Positions 26,689-34,016 of a DNA stretch of 64,000 nt are shown in pieces. Made by a program: the position numbers and the translations under genes. Source of the stretch: Falsiroseomonas sp051433195 (lineage in GTDB: Bacteria; Pseudomonadota; Alphaproteobacteria; Acetobacterales; Acetobacteraceae); NCBI RefSeq assembly GCF_051433195.1, contig NZ_JBHMFT010000022.1:1-64000 (forward strand), in the 5' to 3' direction. How positions within the stretch are numbered: position 1 is the stretch's first letter; every line of letters begins with the position of its first letter. Under the pieces are notes generated by a model. It was not told the origin of the DNA. It ran no database searches and worked only from the letters and a program-made list of their open reading frames with translations.

Positions 26689-27159
26689 ATGACCGAGGAA
26701 GACTTCATGCGCCACGCCATCGCGCTGTCCCGCCAGGGGATGGCGGATGGCGCCGGCGGGCCGTTCGGCGCGGTGGTGGTGCTGGACGGGCAGGTGGTGG
26801 CGGAGGGGTGGAACCAGGTCACCTCCACGAATGATCCGACCGCCCATGCGGAGGTGGTGGCGATCCGCCGCGCCTGCACCGCGCTGGGCCGCTTCGACCT
26901 GCGGGGCGCCACGGTCTACACCAGCTGCGAGCCCTGCCCGATGTGCCTGGCGGCGCTGTACTGGTCGCGCTGCGATGCGGTGGTCTATGCGAATGACCGG
27001 CAGCAGGCGGCGGCGATCGGCTTCGACGACGAGTTCCTGTACGCGGAGGTCGCGAAGCCGGTCGCGGCGCGCAGCCTGCCGATGCGGCGGCTGCTGGGGG
27101 CGGAGGCGGCGGAGGTGTTTGCCGAGTGGTCGGGGAAGGTGGATCGGGTGCCCTACTGA
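26689..27159 (+). CDS. Nucleobase/nucleoside deaminase, guanine-deaminase-like
   Basis: Zinc-dependent cytidine-deaminase-fold enzyme, 156 aa. The zinc site is HAE (TAHAEVVAIRRA) with PCPMC (SCEPCPMCLAALYWSR). The C-terminal tail ending KVDRVPY and the FDDEFLYAEV segment resemble Bacillus-type guanine deaminase (GuaD) more than tRNA adenosine deaminase TadA. It would convert guanine to xanthine in purine salvage or breakdown. ATG 26689 overlaps no other gene; a TTG a few codons upstream is possible. Confidence 0.88.
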   Translation: MTEEDFMRHAIALSRQGMADGAGGPFGAVVVLDGQVVAEGWNQVTSTNDPTAHAEVVAIRRACTALGRFDLRGATVYTSCEPCPMCLAALYWSRCDAVVYANDRQQAAAIGFDDEFLYAEVAKPVAARSLPMRRLLGAEAAEVFAEWSGKVDRVPY

Positions 27160-27171
27160 GGCCAGCCCGTC

Positions 27172-28464
27172 CTACCCCGCCACCCGCCCGAACACCGCCG
27201 TCAGCACCGCATACAGCACCCCGCCCACCAGGAAGCCCACCAGCGTCCCGTTCATGCGGACATACTGCAGGTCCTTGCCGACCCGCAGCTCGATCTTCTC
27301 CGTCACCGTCGCGGTATCCCAGTTCCGCACCACCCCCGCGATGAACTCCGAAAGCTGGCTGCGGGCGCGGGGCAGCAGGGCGATCAGGGCGCGTTCGGCG
27401 CCGCGGTTCAGGCGCAGCCGGGCGGCCTCGTCGCCCTCCAGCATGGTGCCGATGTTGGCCAGAGCCGATTGCAGCGCCTGCACGGTGCGGCCGTTGGGGT
27501 TGGTGGCGTCGGCTTCCAGCGCGGTGCGCAGCCGGCCCCAGATGTCCATCAGCCAGCCGGCCACGGCGGGGTGAGAGACCGCTTCCCGCAATGCGCGGCC
27601 GACGGCGGCGGCGCGTTCCGGGTCGGTCTCCAGCCGGTGGATCTCGGCGCGGATCCAGGCCTCGAAGGCGGCCCGCAGGTCGCTGTCGCCGGGCTGCACG
27701 CGGTCCAGCTCGGCGTTCAGGGCGGACAGCACGCGGCGCGCGATGCCGGCGCCGGCGAACCAGCCGACCAGGGCGCCGCCCTCCGCCCGCACCCGCGCGG
27801 CGATGGCGGCCTGCAACTGGTCCTCCTTCGCCGCCAGCACGGCCTTGAGCTGGCCGACGGCGAGGTCGAACACCTCCTGGTGCCGGCCGCCCTCGATCAG
27901 CGCGGTCAGGGCGCGGGCCAGGACGCGGGCGGCGCCGGGGCCGCCGGCGAGGCGCGGCAGCAGGCGGGCGAGCAGGCGCCGCGCGCGGCCATCCTCCAGG
28001 CTCGCCAGGATGCGGGGCAGGGAATTGGCGAGCGCGGCGGCGGCCGGCTGCACCGCCTCGGGGTCCGAGAAGAAGTCACCCAGCACGCGCGCCAGGTCCA
28101 CCTTGGACAGCACCCGGGAAACCTCGGCTTCCGTGAAGACGTGGTTGGCGACGAAGCGGCCGAGCCCGGCGCCCAGCCTTTCCTTCTGCATCGGGATGAT
28201 GGCGGTGTGCGGGATGGGCAGGCCGAGCGGGTGGCGGAACAGCGCCGTCACCGCGAACCAGTCGGCGATGCCGCCGACCACGCCGGCCTTGGCGGCGGCC
28301 TGCAACAGGTCCGTGCCGTAGCCTGGCGGCAGGGCGTAGCTGCCCAGCAGCAGCCCGCCCATGCCGGCCAGCAGGCCGTTGGCGGCGGTGCGGTGGCGGC
28401 GCAGGCCGCGGCGCAGGGCGTCGTCGGGGTCGAGGGGCGAGGGGGGAGGGGGGCTGTCCTGCAT
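27172..28464 (-). CDS. DUF445 family membrane-anchored protein
   Basis: 430-aa protein of the DUF445 (YjiN-like) family. A short Pro-rich start is followed by a hydrophobic segment (GLLAGMGGLLLGSYALPPGYG) and the family block GVVGGIADWFAVTALFRHPLGLPIPHTAIIP. A long helical region follows, and a C-terminal membrane segment (LVGFLVGGVLYAVLTAVFG) completes it. Function is unknown for the family. It converges with the deaminase gene and is divergent from the Zur-controlled znu unit, with 81 nt between. Confidence 0.9.
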   Translation of the reverse strand: MQDSPPPPSPLDPDDALRRGLRRHRTAANGLLAGMGGLLLGSYALPPGYGTDLLQAAAKAGVVGGIADWFAVTALFRHPLGLPIPHTAIIPMQKERLGAGLGRFVANHVFTEAEVSRVLSKVDLARVLGDFFSDPEAVQPAAAALANSLPRILASLEDGRARRLLARLLPRLAGGPGAARVLARALTALIEGGRHQEVFDLAVGQLKAVLAAKEDQLQAAIAARVRAEGGALVGWFAGAGIARRVLSALNAELDRVQPGDSDLRAAFEAWIRAEIHRLETDPERAAAVGRALREAVSHPAVAGWLMDIWGRLRTALEADATNPNGRTVQALQSALANIGTMLEGDEAARLRLNRGAERALIALLPRARSQLSEFIAGVVRNWDTATVTEKIELRVGKDLQYVRMNGTLVGFLVGGVLYAVLTAVFGRVAG

Positions 28465-28509
28465 CAGGCGCGCAGGTAGTCCGCCGGGAGGGCTTTGCCC
28501 AGCACCTTC

Positions 28510-28539
28510 TCGACCGCTATAGGGGTGTGACGTTATAAG
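28510..28539 (+). promoter_or_regulatory. Candidate promoter of the znu unit
   Basis: TCGACC (28510-28515, 4 of 6 to TTGACA) and TATAAG (28534-28539, close to TATAAT) are separated by 18 nt. The -10 lies inside the Zur box, so bound Zur would block RNA polymerase. The predicted transcription start is about 28546, the A of the 39-aa ORF's ATG, which has no Shine-Dalgarno sequence; a leaderless mRNA is inferred. Confidence 0.4.
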
Positions 28540-28544
28540 GTAAC
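28532..28544. promoter_or_regulatory. Putative Zur operator
   Basis: GTTATAAGGTAAC is an imperfect palindrome (GTTAT-AAG-GTAAC, one mismatch) of the type bound by the zinc uptake repressor Zur in proteobacteria. It lies directly upstream of znuC and znuB and ends 1 nt before the ATG of a 39-aa ORF. Repression when zinc is plentiful is expected from knowledge of Zur; it is not shown here. Confidence 0.7.
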
Positions 28545-28545
28545 C

Positions 28546-28665
28546 ATGCGCATCTCGATCCCCGATCCCCTCGCCCTGTCCTCCGGTGCCGGCGCCCGGC
28601 TGTTGCTGGCGCTCGGCGTGCTGGCGGGGCTGTGGGCGGCCGTCGCCTGGGCGTTGGCACTATGA
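28546..28665 (+). CDS. 39-aa small membrane protein at head of znu unit
   Basis: Starts MRISIPDPLALSSGAGAR and is followed by one strong hydrophobic helix (LLLALGVLAGLWAAVAWALAL) that reaches the C-terminus. The ATG follows the Zur box by 1 nt and lacks a Shine-Dalgarno sequence. The stop lies 13 nt before the znuC start, so it may be a small zinc-responsive membrane peptide or only a leader that couples translation to znuC. No homologue is recognised. Confidence 0.5.
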   Translation: MRISIPDPLALSSGAGARLLLALGVLAGLWAAVAWALAL

Positions 28666-28678
28666 GGGGACCGGCGGC

Positions 28679-29428
28679 ATGAGGGGGCCGGCGGTCGAAC
28701 TCGCCGACCTGACGGCGACGCATCAGCGGCATCCGGCGGTGCATCACGTCTCCGCGCGCTTCGCGCCGGGCAGCCTGGCGGCGATCGTCGGGCCGAATGG
28801 GGCGGGCAAGACCACGCTGCTGCGCACCATCGCCGGGCTGCACAAGGTGGATGCCGGGCGGGTCGCCATCTCCGGCGTGAAGCCGCGCATCGCCCTGCTG
28901 CCGCAGCAATCCGGCATGGACCGGGGCTTTCCGATCCTGTGCCTCGATGTGGTGCTGCAGGGGCTGTGGTCGCGGCTCGGCGCCTTCCGCGGGACTGGCC
29001 CGGCGGACCGTGACCGGGCGTTGGCGGCGCTGGAGGCGGTGGGCCTGGGCGGGTTTGCCCGACGCCCCGTCGGTGCGATGTCCGCCGGGCAGTTCCAGCG
29101 CCTGCTGTTCGCCCGGCTGCTGGTGCAGGACGCCGACCTCATCCTGCTGGACGAGCCGTTCAACGCCGTCGATGCCCGCACCGCCGCGGACCTGCTGGCC
29201 GTGCTGCGGCGCTGGCATGGCGAGGGCCGCACCGTGCTGGCGGTGCTGCACGACCTCGATCTGGTGCAGCGCGAATTCCCGGACTGCCTGCTGCTGGCGC
29301 GGGAGGCGATTGCCTGCGGGCCGACCGCGGAGGTGTTGTCCGCCAGCAACCGCCTGCGCGCCCGCATGATGGCCGAGGCCTGGGACGAAGCCGCCCCCGC
29401 CTGCGAGTCCACCAGCCGGGCGGCCTGA
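28679..29428 (+). CDS. znuC: Zinc ABC transporter ATP-binding protein
   Basis: ATPase subunit of a high-affinity zinc (or manganese) importer, 249 aa. The Walker A motif is GPNGAGKTT near residue 38, the Q-loop is LLPQQSG, the signature motif is MSAGQFQRLLFARLL, and Walker B is LILLDEPFNAVD, with a switch His in LAVLHDLDLV. The pattern RTIAGLHKVDAGRVAI is typical of ZnuC/MntB-type ATPases. The upstream Zur box supports zinc. ATG 28679 gives the family start. The permease gene follows after 2 nt. Confidence 0.9.
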   Translation: MRGPAVELADLTATHQRHPAVHHVSARFAPGSLAAIVGPNGAGKTTLLRTIAGLHKVDAGRVAISGVKPRIALLPQQSGMDRGFPILCLDVVLQGLWSRLGAFRGTGPADRDRALAALEAVGLGGFARRPVGAMSAGQFQRLLFARLLVQDADLILLDEPFNAVDARTAADLLAVLRRWHGEGRTVLAVLHDLDLVQREFPDCLLLAREAIACGPTAEVLSASNRLRARMMAEAWDEAAPACESTSRAA

Positions 29429-29430
29429 CC

Positions 29431-30294
29431 TTGGACGCGGTCTTCGGCCCCTTCATCGAGTTCGGCTTCATGCGCCGGGCGCTGGTGGGCTGCCTGGCGC
29501 TGGCCGTGGCGGCGCCGCTGCTCGGCGTGTTCCTGATGCTGCGGCGCACCTCCCTGACCGCCGAGGTCCTGGCGCATGGGGTGACGCCCGGTATTGCCGC
29601 GGGGTTTCTCATCGCCGGGCTTTCGGTGCCGGCCATGTCGCTCGGCGGGCTGGTCGCCGGGCTGGCGGTGGCGGTCGGCGCCGGGGCGCTGTCGCGGGCG
29701 ACGGGGGGGCGGGAGGATGCCTCGCTGACGGCGCTGTATCTCATCGCGCTTGCGCTCGGCGTCACGCTGGTGTCGCTGCGGGGCGATACGGCGGACCTCA
29801 CGCATCTGCTGTTCGGCCAGGTGCTCGGCGTGGATGACCCGGCGCTGCTGCTGATGGCGGGGGTGGCCACGCTGACCCTGCCGCTGCTGGCGCTGGCCTG
29901 GCGGCCGCTGGCGCTGGAATGCTTCGACCCGGGCTTCGCGCAGGCGGAAGGCGTGCGCGGCGGGTTGTGGCACGCGCTGTTCCTGGTGCTGGTGGTGCTG
30001 AACGTGCTGGCCGCCTTCCAGGCCATGGGCACGCTGATGGCGGTGGGGCTGATGATGCTGCCGGCGGTGGCCTCCCGGCACTGGGCGCGGGAATTGTCCG
30101 GGCTCGCCTATGCGGCGGTCGGGCTGGCTGTGCTGTCCGCCCTCTTTGGCCTGCTGGCGAGCTACCACCTGGACCTGCCCTCCGGCCCGGCCATCGTGCT
30201 GACCGCGGGGGTGTTGTGGGTGGTGTCCGTGGTCGCGGGGCCGGTCGATGGCCTGCTGGTGCGCTGGCTGGCGCGGCCGCACTTGGCGGGCTGA
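29431..30294 (+). CDS. znuB: Zinc ABC transporter permease
   Basis: Membrane subunit of the ABC-3 family, 287 aa with about eight hydrophobic helices. Family segments include FMRRALVGCLALAVAAPLLGVF, LMLRRTSLTAEVLAHGVTPGIAAGF and FQAMGTLMAVGLMMLPAVASRHWA. TTG 29431 is preceded by the znuC stop; ATG 29470 is an alternative start closer to the conserved FMRRAL. The gene ends 5 nt before the convergent NTF2-like gene. No periplasmic zinc-binding protein gene (znuA) is present in the window, so the receptor must be encoded elsewhere. Confidence 0.9.
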   Translation: MDAVFGPFIEFGFMRRALVGCLALAVAAPLLGVFLMLRRTSLTAEVLAHGVTPGIAAGFLIAGLSVPAMSLGGLVAGLAVAVGAGALSRATGGREDASLTALYLIALALGVTLVSLRGDTADLTHLLFGQVLGVDDPALLLMAGVATLTLPLLALAWRPLALECFDPGFAQAEGVRGGLWHALFLVLVVLNVLAAFQAMGTLMAVGLMMLPAVASRHWARELSGLAYAAVGLAVLSALFGLLASYHLDLPSGPAIVLTAGVLWVVSVVAGPVDGLLVRWLARPHLAG

Positions 30295-30299
30295 GGCGT

Positions 30300-30713
30300 T
30301 CAGGCGGGGTGGACCACGTCCCAATGCTCCGCGATTCGACCATCGGCGACCCTGAAAATATCCACGATCGTGCTGCCGCTGGCGTCCGGTGCCGGGGTGA
30401 CGTGGACGTCCAGCCAGACCAGGTCGCCTTCCGCCGCGCTGCGGACGATCCGGCTGCGCGCCTCTGGCCCGGTCGCCAGGATGCGCGTGAACAGGGTGGC
30501 GAATCGGGCGCGGCCATCCTCGGCCAGCAGGCGCCGCACCACGCCGAGGTCACGGCGGATGAAGGCGCCCTCGTAGAATTCCACGACCAGCCGGCGGTTG
30601 CGTTCCTCCTGCACCAGGTCGCGGCCGGCTGTGGCAGCCTGGGCGCGGGCGCCGGGGGCGGCGAGCAGGAAGGCCAGGGTGGCGAAGGCGGCGCGGCGGG
30701 GCAGGGTCTTCAC
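30300..30713 (-). CDS. Exported SnoaL/NTF2-like protein
   Basis: 137-aa protein from GTG 30713, preceded by GGAG. A signal peptide is seen (VKTLPRRAAFATLAFLLAAPGARAQ). The mature part fits an NTF2-like alpha+beta barrel: RRLVVEFYEGAFIRRD, GDLVWLDVHVTPAPD, and the C-terminal IVDIFRVADGRIAEHWDVVHP, which is typical of SnoaL-like polyketide-cyclase relatives and of exported predicted esterases. Enzyme activity is unproven. It faces znuB tail to tail. Confidence 0.75.
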   Translation of the reverse strand: MKTLPRRAAFATLAFLLAAPGARAQAATAGRDLVQEERNRRLVVEFYEGAFIRRDLGVVRRLLAEDGRARFATLFTRILATGPEARSRIVRSAAEGDLVWLDVHVTPAPDASGSTIVDIFRVADGRIAEHWDVVHPA

Positions 30714-30803
30714 GGCAGGCTCCGGGCCGAGGGGCCCTGACCAATCGGTAGCATGGTCCGGCCGGCGTGCAGCGCAGCGCCGCGTGACCAATCGTAACGT
30801 CGC

Positions 30804-31292
30804 CTATTTCTTGGTCAGCCGGTCGAGCACGCCGAGCGCCACCGCGCCGGCCAGGAACATGCCGTGGATCGCGAGGCCCCACATCACCGCGCGGTCGTCG
30901 TAGTTGCCGATCTCCATGAAGATCTGCAGCAGGTGGATGGAGGAGATGGCGATGAGCGCGGAGGCCAATTTGATCTTGAGGTTGCCGCGGTCGATGTTCG
31001 CGACCCAGTTCACCCCCTCCGCATCCTCGTGCCGGCCGAGGCGCGACACCAGGCTGTCGTAGGAGGAGATCATCACGGTGACGACCAGGGAGGCGACCAG
31101 CGCCGCGTCCAGCAGGTGCAGCAGCCCCAGCAGTTGCTGGTTGTCCGACCCATCCAGCGCATTGCCGGCATATTTCCACAGCTTGACCACGAAGCCCACG
31201 CCATAGATCGCCAGCGCGACCGCCAGGCCCAGGAAGAACAGCACCAGCATGTGGCGGCTGGCGAGGATGGCTTTGTCGATGATGGACTGCAT
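30804..31292 (-). CDS. UPF0114 (YqhA/TIGR00645) family membrane protein
   Basis: 162-aa integral membrane protein. The N-terminal SIIDKAILASRHMLVLFFLGL and the central LLHLLDAALVASLVVTVMISSYDSLVSRL match the YqhA-type family of unknown function. Four hydrophobic helices are visible. The start is ATG 31292. The gene is divergent from the RidA-family gene, 64 nt apart. Confidence 0.88.
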   Translation of the reverse strand: MQSIIDKAILASRHMLVLFFLGLAVALAIYGVGFVVKLWKYAGNALDGSDNQQLLGLLHLLDAALVASLVVTVMISSYDSLVSRLGRHEDAEGVNWVANIDRGNLKIKLASALIAISSIHLLQIFMEIGNYDDRAVMWGLAIHGMFLAGAVALGVLDRLTKK

Positions 31293-31356
31293 GTCACGCT
31301 CCGCGATCGGCACGATTTGCCCCGTCGCGGGGCCAGAGGGAAGCATGGAGGGAAGC

Positions 31357-31710
31357 ATGGCGATTCGTCGTATCGCGGAAGAACAGCGCCTGTCGGGCGC
31401 GGTGGTCGGGGGCGGGCTGGTCTGGCTGGCCGGGCAGGTGGCGGATGATCCATCCCTGGATGCGGAGGGCCAGACGGCGGACATCCTGGCGCAGATCGAC
31501 GCGCTGCTGGCGGAGGCCGGGACCGACAAGCGGGCGCTGCTGAGCGTGACCATCGTGCTGGCGGATATCCGCGACGCGCCGGCGATGAACCGGGCCTGGG
31601 ATGCCTGGCTGGATGCCGCGGCCAAGCCCGCGCGGATGACGATCGAGGCGGCGCTGGTCGATCCGCGCTGGAAGGTGGAGATCACCGGGGTGGCGCAGGC
31701 GGCAAGCTGA
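31357..31710 (+). CDS. RidA family protein
   Basis: 117-aa protein of the RidA/YjgF/YER057c/UK114 family, whose members hydrolyse reactive enamine/imine intermediates released by PLP enzymes. Family features are GGGLVWLAGQVADDPSLDAEGQTADILAQIDALLAEAG and the C-terminal KPARMTIEAALVDPRWKVEI, which keeps the Arg and Glu of the usual active-site pocket. The trimer-forming pattern is intact. The ATG at 31357 has a GGAGGGAAGC site upstream. It sits between UPF0114 and the sugar cassette and is probably independent. Confidence 0.88.
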   Translation: MAIRRIAEEQRLSGAVVGGGLVWLAGQVADDPSLDAEGQTADILAQIDALLAEAGTDKRALLSVTIVLADIRDAPAMNRAWDAWLDAAAKPARMTIEAALVDPRWKVEITGVAQAAS

Positions 31711-31711
31711 A

Positions 31712-31755
31712 GCATTTTCAAGCCCGGCGTTTACGCCGGGCGACTCGGAAAATGC
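31712..31755. repeat. Nested inverted repeat after the RidA gene
   Basis: The outer arms GCATTTTC (31712-31719) and GAAAATGC (31748-31755) enclose a perfect inner stem GCCCGGCG / CGCCGGGC (31722-31729 and 31734-31741) with a TTTA loop. It begins one base after the RidA stop. The inner stem could end the RidA transcript although no T-run follows. The outer AT-rich arms are unlike the surrounding GC-rich DNA. Confidence 0.6.
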
Positions 31756-31884
31756 GCCATGACCACCACCCCCTCGACCGCGGCGGCCGGGGCAGGCATT
31801 TAGCGGGCAGCCTTGCCAGTGCCCGAGGGCGGCCGCGTGGCCGCCGCAATCGGGCGCAACAGTTGCGACGAACGAGGAGTGCGC

Positions 31885-32946
31885 ATGAACATCCTGCTGA
31901 CCGGCGGCCTGGGTTTCATCGGTTCGGCCGTGGTCCGTCGCCTGATCGCCACCACGGATCATGTGGTGGTGAATGTGGACAAGGAGACCTATGCGGCGAG
32001 CCACGAGGCGCTGGACGGCGCGCGCGGCCATGCCCGCCATGTCCATGTGAAGGCCGACATCTGCGATGCGGAGGCGATGTCCGCGGTCCTCGCGCAATGG
32101 CAGCCGGAGGTGGTGATGCACCTGGCTGCCGAAAGCCATGTGGACCGCAGCATCGATGGCCCGGCCGAGTTCATCCGCACCAACGTGGTCGGCACCCAGG
32201 TGCTGCTGGAGGCGGCGCGGGCCTACTGGTCCGGCCTGTCGGAGCCGGCGAAGGCACAGTTCCGGTTCCACCACATCTCGACGGACGAGGTGTTCGGCAG
32301 CCTGGAATCCGCCGACGACAAGCCCTTCGACGAGCACACGCCTTATGACCCGCGCAGCCCCTACAGCGCGTCGAAGGCGGCCTCCGACCACCTGGTGCGG
32401 GCCTGGCACCACACCTACGGGTTTCCGTCCTTCGTCTCCAACACCACGAACAACTACGGGCCGTGGCAATTTCCGGAGAAGCTGATCCCGCTGGTGTCGC
32501 TGAATGCGCTGCACGGTCAGCCGCTGCCGGTGTACGGCGACGGTTCCAACATCCGCGACTGGATCCATGTCGAGGATCATGCGGAGGCGCTGTGCCTCGC
32601 CGCGCTGCACGCCGGCAAGCCGGGCGGCACCTACTGCATCGGGCCGCGGCAGGAACGCAGCAACCTCCAGGTGGTGCGGGCCATCTGCGCCGTGTTGGAC
32701 CGGTTGCGGCCGGACCCGGCCGGGCCGCGGGAGCGGCTGATCACCTATGTGAAGGACCGGCCGGGGCACGATTTCCGCTACGCCATGGACCCTTCCGGCG
32801 CCGAAAAGGTCTTGGGCTGGACGGCGAAGTATGATTTCGAGAGCGGTCTGGAACACACGCTGCGCTGGTACCTGGACCATGAGGCCTGGTGGGGCCCGAT
32901 CCGGGCGGCGCGCTATTCCGGGCAGCGGCTCGGCAAGACGGGTTAG
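31885..32946 (+). CDS. rfbB: dTDP-glucose 4,6-dehydratase
   Basis: Converts dTDP-glucose to dTDP-4-keto-6-deoxyglucose, the entry to 6-deoxy and amino-deoxy sugars of surface polysaccharides. 353 aa from ATG 31885, with GAGGAG just upstream. The Rossmann motif is GGLGFIGSAVVRRL. The catalytic Thr-Asp-Glu set lies in HISTDEVFGS, and YxxxK is YSASK (RSPYSASKAASDHLVRAW). TNNYGPWQFPEKLIPL and VKDRPGHDFRYAMD are diagnostic of RfbB. It heads a three-gene sugar cassette. No rfbA, rfbC or rfbD gene is adjacent. Confidence 0.95.
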   Translation: MNILLTGGLGFIGSAVVRRLIATTDHVVVNVDKETYAASHEALDGARGHARHVHVKADICDAEAMSAVLAQWQPEVVMHLAAESHVDRSIDGPAEFIRTNVVGTQVLLEAARAYWSGLSEPAKAQFRFHHISTDEVFGSLESADDKPFDEHTPYDPRSPYSASKAASDHLVRAWHHTYGFPSFVSNTTNNYGPWQFPEKLIPLVSLNALHGQPLPVYGDGSNIRDWIHVEDHAEALCLAALHAGKPGGTYCIGPRQERSNLQVVRAICAVLDRLRPDPAGPRERLITYVKDRPGHDFRYAMDPSGAEKVLGWTAKYDFESGLEHTLRWYLDHEAWWGPIRAARYSGQRLGKTG

Positions 32947-32953
32947 GGTTTAT

Positions 32954-32984
32954 CCCTCTCCCCCATCCTTCATGGGGGAGAGGG
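32954..32984. repeat. REP-like palindrome (copy 2)
   Basis: Perfect 13-bp inverted repeat CCCTCTCCCCCAT / ATGGGGGAGAGGG with a 5-nt loop, between rfbB and the next sugar gene. It shares the CCTCTCCCCC core with the element at 19972-19997. If transcribed it would form a strong hairpin inside the cassette mRNA. Confidence 0.7.
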
Positions 32985-33015
32985 CCTTGGATTGATGCTT
33001 GAGGAACCTGGACAC

Positions 33016-34002
33016 ATGGATGGCTGGCGCGGCAAGCGCGTGTTGGTGACGGGCGGGGCGGGGTTCCTCGGCAGCGGGTTGTGCCATGCCCTGGCCGCCG
33101 AGGGGGCCCGTGTCGTGGCGCTGGACGTGATGGAGCCGGAGGGCGGCGCCAGCCCGCTGAACCTGGAAGGCAGCAACGTCATGCTGGTGCGGGGCGACAT
33201 CCGCGACGCCGAGCTGCACAGCCTGTGCCAGGGCATCGACGTGCTGTTCAACATGGCGGCGCAGACCAGCCACATGGGCGGCCAGCGCGACCCGGTCTCC
33301 GACATCGCGATCAACGCCGTGGCGCAGGTGCGCCTCATCGGCGTGATGCGGGAGGCGGCGCCGAAGGCGACCGTGGTGCATGCCTCCACCCGGCAGTTCT
33401 ACGGCCGGCCGCAATACCTGCCGGTGGACGAGAAGCACACGGTGAACCCGCCGGACGCCAACGGCGTGTCGAAATGGGCCGGCGAACAGTACTGGCTGCT
33501 GGAGAACCGGGTGCATGGCCGCCCGGTGGTGTCCCTGCGGCTGACCAATTGCTACGGCCCGCGGCTGCGCATCAAGGATGCCAAGCAAACCTTCCTCGGC
33601 ATCTGGATCCGCCGGGTGCTGGAAGGCGAGCCCTTCGAGGTGTGGGGCGGCGAGCAGCTGCGCGACCTGACCTACCTGGACGACGTGACGGACGCCTTCC
33701 TGCGCGCCGGCCTGCAGGCGAGCCGGCCGGAGGTGAATGGCCGCGTCTTCAACATCGGCGGCCCACCGCCACTTTCCCTGACGGAACTGGCGGAGCGACT
33801 GATCGCGGCCAATGGCGGCCAGGGCAGCTACGTGACCAAGACCTTCCCGGCCGACCGGGCGCAGATCGATATCGGCAGCTACGCCGCCGATGACCGTGCC
33901 TTCCGCGCCGCCACCGGCTGGTGGCCGCGCATCGAAGTGGATGAGGGGCTGCGCCGGTCGCTGGACTGGTACCGGCCGCGCCTTGCCGAATACGTGGCCT
34001 GA
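33016..34002 (+). CDS. Nucleotide-sugar epimerase/dehydratase (extended SDR lacking the catalytic Tyr)
   Basis: 328-aa extended SDR. The Rossmann motif is GGAGFLGSGLCHALA. HASTRQFYGRPQYLP holds the active-site Ser/Thr region. Where the YxxxK motif is expected the sequence reads DANGVSKWAGEQYW: Asn149 replaces Tyr while Lys153 is kept. LRLTNCYGPRLRIKDAKQTFLGIWIRRVLEGEPFEVWG defines a recognisable subgroup of nucleotide-sugar SDRs that I recall as commonly showing Asn at this point, so the change may be natural in that group. ATG 33016 was preferred to 32992 on spacing to GAGG. It lies between rfbB and a DegT aminotransferase gene. Confidence 0.85.
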   Translation: MDGWRGKRVLVTGGAGFLGSGLCHALAAEGARVVALDVMEPEGGASPLNLEGSNVMLVRGDIRDAELHSLCQGIDVLFNMAAQTSHMGGQRDPVSDIAINAVAQVRLIGVMREAAPKATVVHASTRQFYGRPQYLPVDEKHTVNPPDANGVSKWAGEQYWLLENRVHGRPVVSLRLTNCYGPRLRIKDAKQTFLGIWIRRVLEGEPFEVWGGEQLRDLTYLDDVTDAFLRAGLQASRPEVNGRVFNIGGPPPLSLTELAERLIAANGGQGSYVTKTFPADRAQIDIGSYAADDRAFRAATGWWPRIEVDEGLRRSLDWYRPRLAEYVA

Positions 34003-34016
34003 GGGAGGGCCGACAG

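Noticed and set aside
31759..31803. thrL-type threonine attenuator
   Set aside because: The Thr-rich peptide is short, the hairpin lies before rather than after it, and the downstream gene is rfbB, not a threonine gene.
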